This document shows, piece after piece, positions 59,774 through 64,000 of a DNA stretch of 64,000 nucleotides (the first letter of the stretch is position 1; each line of letters opens with the position of its first letter). A model generated the notes under the pieces. The model had not been told where the DNA came from, searched no databases, and was given only the letters and a program-made list of their open reading frames with translations. This stretch comes from Streptomyces sp. man185 (GTDB taxonomy: Bacteria; Actinomycetota; Actinomycetes; Streptomycetales; Streptomycetaceae). The stretch lies in assembly GCA_002551355.1 (NCBI GenBank), contig NTHE01000035.1, forward strand, positions 1-64,000, read 5' to 3'. A program made the translations under genes and the position numbers.

Positions 59774-61375
59774 ATGGACGCGCTGCCGCTGGTGGCCCTG
59801 GTCGCGGTCAGTGCGGCGGTGGCCGGCGCGGCCCGCCGCACACCGGTGCCGGCCCCGCTCGTCCTGGTCGCTGTGGGGCTCGTGGCCGGCTATCTGCCGG
59901 GGGTGCCGACGTACCACCTGGACGCGCACGTGGTCCTCCCGCTGCTGCTTCCGCCGTTGCTCTACACGGCGGCCGTGGACAGCTCCTACCTGGATCTGCG
60001 GGCCAACATCCGGCCGGTCGCGCTGCTCTCCGTGGGCTACACCCTCTTCGCGACCGTGGCGGTGGGCTGGCTCGCTCACCGGATCATCCCGGACCTGCCG
60101 CTGACCGCCGCACTGGTCCTGGGGGCGGTCGTCGCCCCGCCGGACGCCGTGACGGCCGCCGCCATCGCCCGCCGGGTCGGGCTGCCCGCCCGGGTCACCA
60201 CGATCCTCCAGGGCGAGTCCCTCGTGAACGACGCCACGGCGATCACCGCCTTCCGGGTGGCGCTCGCCGCCGCCGTGGGGGAGGGCATGAGCTGGGGCGA
60301 GGGCATCGCCGAGTTCCTGCTCGCCGCGATCGGCGGGGTCGGCGTCGGACTGCTGCTGATGGCGCCGCTGCACTGGCTGCGCACCCATCTCAAGGAAGCG
60401 CTCCTCCAGAACACGCTGTCCCTCCTCATTCCTTTCGTGGCGTACGCGGCGGCCGAACGGGTGCACGCCTCCGGTGTCCTGGCCGTGGTCGTCGTCGCCC
60501 TCTACCTGGGTCACCGCTCCTGGCAGGTCGACTTCGCCACCCGGCTCCAGGAAGCGGCCGTCTGGAAGATGGTGGCGTTCATCCTGGAGTCCGCGGTTTT
60601 CGCCCTGATCGGCCTTCAGCTGCCCTTCGTCCTGAAAGGGCTCGGCCCGTTCGGCGTCACCGAGGCCATCGGTTACGCGGTCATCGTCTTTCTGGCCGTC
60701 GTCGTGGTCCGCTTCGTCTGGGTCTATCCGGCCACCTATCTGCCCCGGTGGCTCTCCCGCCGGGTCCGGGAGCGCGAGCCCGGGACCGACTGGACCGCGC
60801 CGCTGATCGTGGGCTGGGCGGGGATGCGCGGAGTGGTCTCGCTCGCCGTCGCGTTCTCCATCCCTTTGGTCACGCACGACGGGGAGCCGTTCCCGGCCCG
60901 CAGTCTGGTGCTGTTCCTGACCTTCACCACCGTCATCGGGACGCTGGTGATCCAGGGCCTCACGCTGCCCGTGCTCGTCCGCGTACTGAAGCTCCCCGGT
61001 CCCGACGCGCAGACCGTCACGCTCATCGAGGCGCAGGCCCAGAGCGAGGCGTCCGAGGCGGCGGAAGCCCGGCTGCGCGAACTGCTCGACGATCCGCACA
61101 ACAGCCTGCCGCCTCCGCTGGCCGACCGGCTGCGCAGCGTGCTGGAGCGCCGCCGCAACGCCGTGTGGGAGCGCCTCGGGGCCGCCGACCCGGTCACCGG
61201 GGAATCGGCGGACGACACCTACCGGCGGCTGTCGCGGGAGATGATCGAGGCCGAGCGCGCGGTCTTCGTCCGGCTCCGGGACGAGCGGCGGATCGACGAC
61301 GAGATGATGCGCACGCTGCTGCGCCGACTGGACCTGGAGGAGGCGGCGGTCTATCGGGAGACGGACGAGTCCTGA
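59774..61375 (+). CDS. CPA1-family Na+/H+ antiporter
   Basis: A 533-residue antiporter with about 12 transmembrane helices and a C-terminal cytoplasmic helical tail (~residues 415-533). The ion site is in GAVVAPPDAVTAAAIARR and QGESLVNDATAITAFR. ATG 59774 with GAGGGA upstream. The 3' end overlaps the convergent deaminase-like gene by 25 nt. Confidence 0.9.
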   Translation: MDALPLVALVAVSAAVAGAARRTPVPAPLVLVAVGLVAGYLPGVPTYHLDAHVVLPLLLPPLLYTAAVDSSYLDLRANIRPVALLSVGYTLFATVAVGWLAHRIIPDLPLTAALVLGAVVAPPDAVTAAAIARRVGLPARVTTILQGESLVNDATAITAFRVALAAAVGEGMSWGEGIAEFLLAAIGGVGVGLLLMAPLHWLRTHLKEALLQNTLSLLIPFVAYAAAERVHASGVLAVVVVALYLGHRSWQVDFATRLQEAAVWKMVAFILESAVFALIGLQLPFVLKGLGPFGVTEAIGYAVIVFLAVVVVRFVWVYPATYLPRWLSRRVREREPGTDWTAPLIVGWAGMRGVVSLAVAFSIPLVTHDGEPFPARSLVLFLTFTTVIGTLVIQGLTLPVLVRVLKLPGPDAQTVTLIEAQAQSEASEAAEARLRELLDDPHNSLPPPLADRLRSVLERRRNAVWERLGAADPVTGESADDTYRRLSREMIEAERAVFVRLRDERRIDDEMMRTLLRRLDLEEAAVYRETDES

Positions 61376-62292
61376 AGCGGCGGCGGGTCCGGGGCGCCGG
61401 TGATCACGGCGCCCACCCGGGTGCCCGGCGCGAACGCCCCCTCCTCGGCCAGCGCGGTCAGCGCGAACAGCAGCTTGGCGACGTAGACCCGCTCCACGGG
61501 TAGCCCGTGCCGGTCCTCGAAGCCGTCGGCGAAGGCCGCCAGCTCCGGTGTCGTACGGGCGTAGCCGCCGAAGGTGAAGCGCTCCTCCAGCGACCAGCTC
61601 CCGGCGGGACCGCCGAACGCCTCGCGCTGAAGCCGCTCCACCTCCTTCGCCAGGAAGCCACCGCCGACCACCGCGACGCCCAGGGCCCGCTGTCCGGTGG
61701 CCAGCCCGGCGGCGAGCCCGGCCAGGGTGCCGCCGGTCCCGCACGCCACGGCCGCCACATCCACCTCTCCGGTCAACTCGCGCCCCAGCGCCGTACAGCC
61801 CTGTGCGGCGGGCGCGTTGCTGCCGCCCTCCGGGATGACCTCCACGTCCCCGAACAGGCTCAGCAGCCCCTCCAGGACCTCGGGGGAGGCCTTCGCCCGG
61901 TACGTCGGACGGTCCACGAAGTGCAGGCGCATGCCGTCGGCCGCGCACCGGGCGAGCGAGGGGTTCAGCGGCCGGCGCGCCAGCTCGTCGCCGCGGACGA
62001 CGCCGATGGTGGGAAACCCGAGCAGCCGCCCGGCCGCGGCGGTGGCCCGCAGGTGGTTGGAGTACGCGCCGCCGAAGGTGAGGACGGTGCGCCCGGCGGC
62101 GGCCTCCAGGTTGAGGGCGAGTTTGCGCCACTTGTTGCCCGGCAGATCCGGGTGGATCAGGTCGTCCCGCTTGAGGAGCAGCCGCACCCCGTGGCGCGCG
62201 AAGCGCTCGTCGTGGACCTCCCGCAGCGGGGAGGGCACCCGGGGCCGCAGGAGGGCGTCGAGGCGGGGCGGGCTGGGGGGCGGGTTGTTCAC
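61351..62292 (-). CDS. PLP-dependent ACC deaminase / D-cysteine desulfhydrase family enzyme
   Basis: A 313-residue tryptophan-synthase-beta-fold PLP enzyme. The Schiff-base Lys is in LPGNKWRKLALNL; FGGAYSNHLRATAAAG and CGTGGTLAGLAAGL bind the cofactor phosphate. Sequence cannot separate 1-aminocyclopropane-1-carboxylate deaminase from D-cysteine desulfhydrase. GTG 62292 fits the expected length. Confidence 0.86.
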   Translation of the reverse strand: MNNPPPSPPRLDALLRPRVPSPLREVHDERFARHGVRLLLKRDDLIHPDLPGNKWRKLALNLEAAAGRTVLTFGGAYSNHLRATAAAGRLLGFPTIGVVRGDELARRPLNPSLARCAADGMRLHFVDRPTYRAKASPEVLEGLLSLFGDVEVIPEGGSNAPAAQGCTALGRELTGEVDVAAVACGTGGTLAGLAAGLATGQRALGVAVVGGGFLAKEVERLQREAFGGPAGSWSLEERFTFGGYARTTPELAAFADGFEDRHGLPVERVYVAKLLFALTALAEEGAFAPGTRVGAVITGAPDPPPLQDSSVSR

Positions 62293-62404
62293 CCGCCCAT
62301 TGTCGCCCTCGCGCCCGACGGCCTCCTCCAGTCCCTCCAGCTCCCGGGTGAGCCCCCCGCCCCGGCCGCGACGGTGCAACGTGCCCCACCCGAAGGCGGA
62401 TTAG

Positions 62405-62422
62405 TCACACTCTTTTGTGTAA
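62405..62422. promoter_or_regulatory. Inverted repeat in the eshA promoter region
   Basis: TCACAC (62405-62410), tctttt, GTGTAA (62417-62422): a TNACAC-N6-GTGTNA dyad 68-85 nt before the encapsulin-like start. The half-sites resemble BldD halves but the spacing differs. Confidence 0.4.
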
Positions 62423-62489
62423 TGGCGGCACGGTCCTCCTGCTGAAAGGCTTTTGCTCGCAGGTCAGCCCATGATCGAGAGGACGTCAG

Positions 62490-63896
62490 ATGTCCGTTGG
62501 TGAAGAGGTTCGCGACACGCAGGCGCCGCCGCAGCAGAGTCTGGGGACGGCAGCTGCGCGGAACCTCGCGACGACCACCAAATCCGCGCCGCAGATGCAG
62601 GAGATCACCTCGCGGTGGCTGCTGAAGATGCTGCCGTGGGTGCAGGTACAGGGCGGTACGTACCGGGTGAACCGTCGGCTCAGCTATTCGGTCGGTGACG
62701 GCCGGGTGACCTTCGTCCAGACCGGGGACCGGGTGACCGTGATCCCCGCGGAGCTGGGGGAGCTGCCCGCCCTGCGGGACTTCGGTGACGAGGAGGTGCT
62801 CGCCGAGCTCGCCCGCAGGTGCGAACAGCGGGACGTGGCCGCGGGGGAGGTGCTCGCAGCCTCGGGGGACGCGGCGGACCGGGTCTATCTGCTGGCGCAC
62901 GGCAAGGTCGAGAAGATCGGCTCCGGCCTCTACGGGGACGAGACGGAGCTCGGGGTCCTCGCCGACGGCGCGTACTTCGGCGACCAGAGCCTGATCGACG
63001 GCAGCGCCGTCTGGGAGTACACCGCCCGCGCGGTCACCCCGTGCACGCTCCTCACCCTGAGCCGGGCCGATGTGTACAACCTCGCGGAGCGCGCCGAATC
63101 GCTGCGCGGCCACCTCGCCGGTCTGCTCTCCATCCCGCATCAGCGGACCAACCACTACGGCGAGGCGGCGATCGACCTCTCCGCCGGCCATGTGGGGGAG
63201 GCCGTCGTCCCGCACACCTTCGTCGACTACGACGCCGCGCCCCGCGAGTACGAACTGAGCGTCGCCCAGACCGTGCTGAAGGTCCACAGCAGGGTCGCCG
63301 ACCTCTACAACCAGCCGATGAACCAGACCGAGCAGCAGTTGCGGCTCACGGTCGAGGCGCTGCGCGAGCGCCAGGAGCACGAGCTGATCAACAACAGGGA
63401 GTTCGGACTGCTCAACAACTGCGACTACGGGCAGCGGATCCAGCCGCACGACGGGGTGCCCGGCCCGGACGACATGGACGAGCTGCTCTCGCGCCGCCGC
63501 GGATCGAAGCTCTTCCTGGCCCACCCGAAGGCCATCGCCGCCTTCGGCCGCGAGTGCAACCGGCGCGGACTCGTCCCGGAGAGCGTCGACATCGGCGGTC
63601 ACCACGTGCCCGCCTGGCGCGGGGTGCCGATCTTCCCGTCCAACAAGATCCCCGTCACCGACGCCCGCACCACTTCCATCATCTGCATGAGGACCGGCGA
63701 GGCCGAGCAGGGCGTCATCGGCCTCCAGCAGACCGGCATCCCCGACGAGATCGAGCCGAGCCTCTCGGTCCGCTTCATGGGGATCGACGAGCAGGCGATC
63801 ATCTCCTACCTCGTGACGGCGTACTACTCCGCCGCCATCCTGGTACCGGACGCCCTCGGAGTGCTGGAGAACGTCGAGGTCAGCCGCTGGCGCTGA
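62490..63896 (+). CDS. eshA: Family 2B encapsulin-like shell protein with inserted cyclic-nucleotide-binding domain (EshA type)
   Basis: A 468-residue protein. Residues ~1-90 and ~220-468 form the encapsulin-related (HK97-like) shell fold as found in Streptomyces EshA/MmpI-like proteins: TSRWLLKMLPWVQVQGGTYRVNRRL, TLKVHSRVADLYNQPM-like helix, and QPMNQTEQQLRLTVEALRER. Inserted at ~95-215 is a cyclic-nucleotide-binding domain (VLAASGDAADRVYLLAHGKVEKIG, GAYFGDQSLIDGSAVWEYTARA), with Asp where canonical cAMP sites have Glu. Family 2B shells house terpene or prenyl enzymes. ATG 62490. The next gene starts 84 nt downstream. Confidence 0.88.
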   Translation: MSVGEEVRDTQAPPQQSLGTAAARNLATTTKSAPQMQEITSRWLLKMLPWVQVQGGTYRVNRRLSYSVGDGRVTFVQTGDRVTVIPAELGELPALRDFGDEEVLAELARRCEQRDVAAGEVLAASGDAADRVYLLAHGKVEKIGSGLYGDETELGVLADGAYFGDQSLIDGSAVWEYTARAVTPCTLLTLSRADVYNLAERAESLRGHLAGLLSIPHQRTNHYGEAAIDLSAGHVGEAVVPHTFVDYDAAPREYELSVAQTVLKVHSRVADLYNQPMNQTEQQLRLTVEALRERQEHELINNREFGLLNNCDYGQRIQPHDGVPGPDDMDELLSRRRGSKLFLAHPKAIAAFGRECNRRGLVPESVDIGGHHVPAWRGVPIFPSNKIPVTDARTTSIICMRTGEAEQGVIGLQQTGIPDEIEPSLSVRFMGIDEQAIISYLVTAYYSAAILVPDALGVLENVEVSRWR

Positions 63897-63907
63897 TCCC
63901 GAGTCAC

Positions 63908-63947
63908 CCCGGGGGTCCGGGCGGCCGAGGCCGCCCGGACCCCCGGG
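63908..63947 (+). terminator. Large hairpin between the shell gene and the next gene
   Basis: Perfect 19-bp arms, beginning CCCGGGGGTCCGGG (63908-63926 and 63929-63947), with a 2-nt gap. No T-tract follows, so it may be an intercistronic attenuator or stabiliser rather than a full terminator, like the one between dasA and dasB. Confidence 0.7.
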
Positions 63948-63980
63948 CCCGCACCCATCGCCTCGCCCCAGGGAGTGACC

Positions 63981-64000
63981 GTGACCATGACCAGTACGGA
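63981..64000 (+). CDS. Start of the next gene (truncated by the window), probable encapsulin cargo
   Basis: AGGGAG (63970-63975) precedes GTG 63981; only seven codons remain (MTMTSTD-like). Its position 84 nt after the shell gene is where the cargo enzyme of 2B systems (polyprenyl transferase or terpene cyclase) usually lies. The sequence shown cannot prove that. Confidence 0.4.

Noticed and set aside
59477..62389. 970-codon minus-strand open frame
   Set aside because: Only its last ~86 codons (UBP zinc finger) are supported; the rest is antisense to the antiporter and shadows the PLP-enzyme gene in another frame.

Overview
The window is chromosomal DNA from a Streptomyces or a very close relative. 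Supporting signs are the very high GC content, GTG/TTG starts, ATGA/GTGA gene overlaps, two WhiB-like proteins, SigR/RsrA, the das chitobiose locus and an EshA-type protein. The gene order matches what I remember of the Streptomyces coelicolor core chromosome from about SCO5190 (wblC) through sigR-rsrA, nrdABS, dasR-dasABCD-nagB and wblE to sigH and the eshA homologue. No insertion sequence, phage, CRISPR array or biosynthetic cluster is visible. This is vertically inherited core sequence dominated by stress and developmental regulation.

Layout. 1-2.1 kb: the 3' end of a UvrD2-type helicase, then the antibiotic-resistance regulator wblC (whiB7) with a long leader (WhiB7-type promoter, ~108-codon upstream ORF, intrinsic attenuator), then two small proteins. 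2.1-5.6 kb: a UbiB/ABC1 kinase-like protein, a degenerate ThiF/E1-like protein and a SprT/YgjP-like metalloprotease. 5.7-8.9 kb: a TerD-AIM24 fusion followed by two stand-alone AIM24 proteins. 8.9-18.2 kb: Nudix/zincin pair, SDR, moaE, a small membrane protein, a YlbL-type PDZ/Lon-like protease, a PPA1309-family protein and a large UPF0182 membrane protein. 18.2-20.8 kb: two identical initiator tRNA genes flanking a Sel1-repeat protein. 20.8-30.5 kb: catR/catA, a CBS-domain protein, hisN, tetR overlapping an SMR transporter, rsgA, aroA, an inverted-repeat element, an M50 peptidase, an SRAP protein and an alpha/beta hydrolase.

30.5-36.5 kb: sigR (with a SigR-type promoter and a long-isoform start) and rsrA, two adjacent HD-domain membrane proteins, a TPR protein and peptide deformylase. 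36.5-45.3 kb: the class Ia ribonucleotide reductase locus (nrdA, nrdB, AraC-type nrdS) behind a cobalamin riboswitch, a GNAT enzyme with a lipoprotein, and cstA with its small partner. 45.5-53.7 kb: dasR, dasABC, dasD, nagB and a SIS-domain gene, with three DasR-like sites here and a fourth at 53.9 kb in front of a PdtaS-like histidine kinase. 55.7-59.7 kb: wblE, a lipid kinase, a small membrane protein, sigH and its anti-sigma partner, and a UBP zinc-finger protein. 59.8-64 kb: a CPA1 antiporter, a PLP-dependent deaminase homologue, and a family 2B encapsulin-like shell gene (EshA type, with an inserted cyclic-nucleotide-binding domain) followed by the first codons of what is probably its cargo gene, cut by the window edge.

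How the parts connect. Oxidative and thiol stress are handled by sigR/rsrA and catR/catA; translation-targeting antibiotics by wblC; osmotic and developmental stress by sigH and its partner. Amino-sugar supply is sensed by DasR, which should act on dasABC and nagB. Deoxynucleotide synthesis through the class Ia enzyme is shut down by B12 through the riboswitch. The least understood pieces are the TerD-AIM24 cluster, the ThiF-like protein, the HD-domain pair and the 2B encapsulin-like locus. Symbols and functions rest on motif and sequence recognition by eye; no database search was run.
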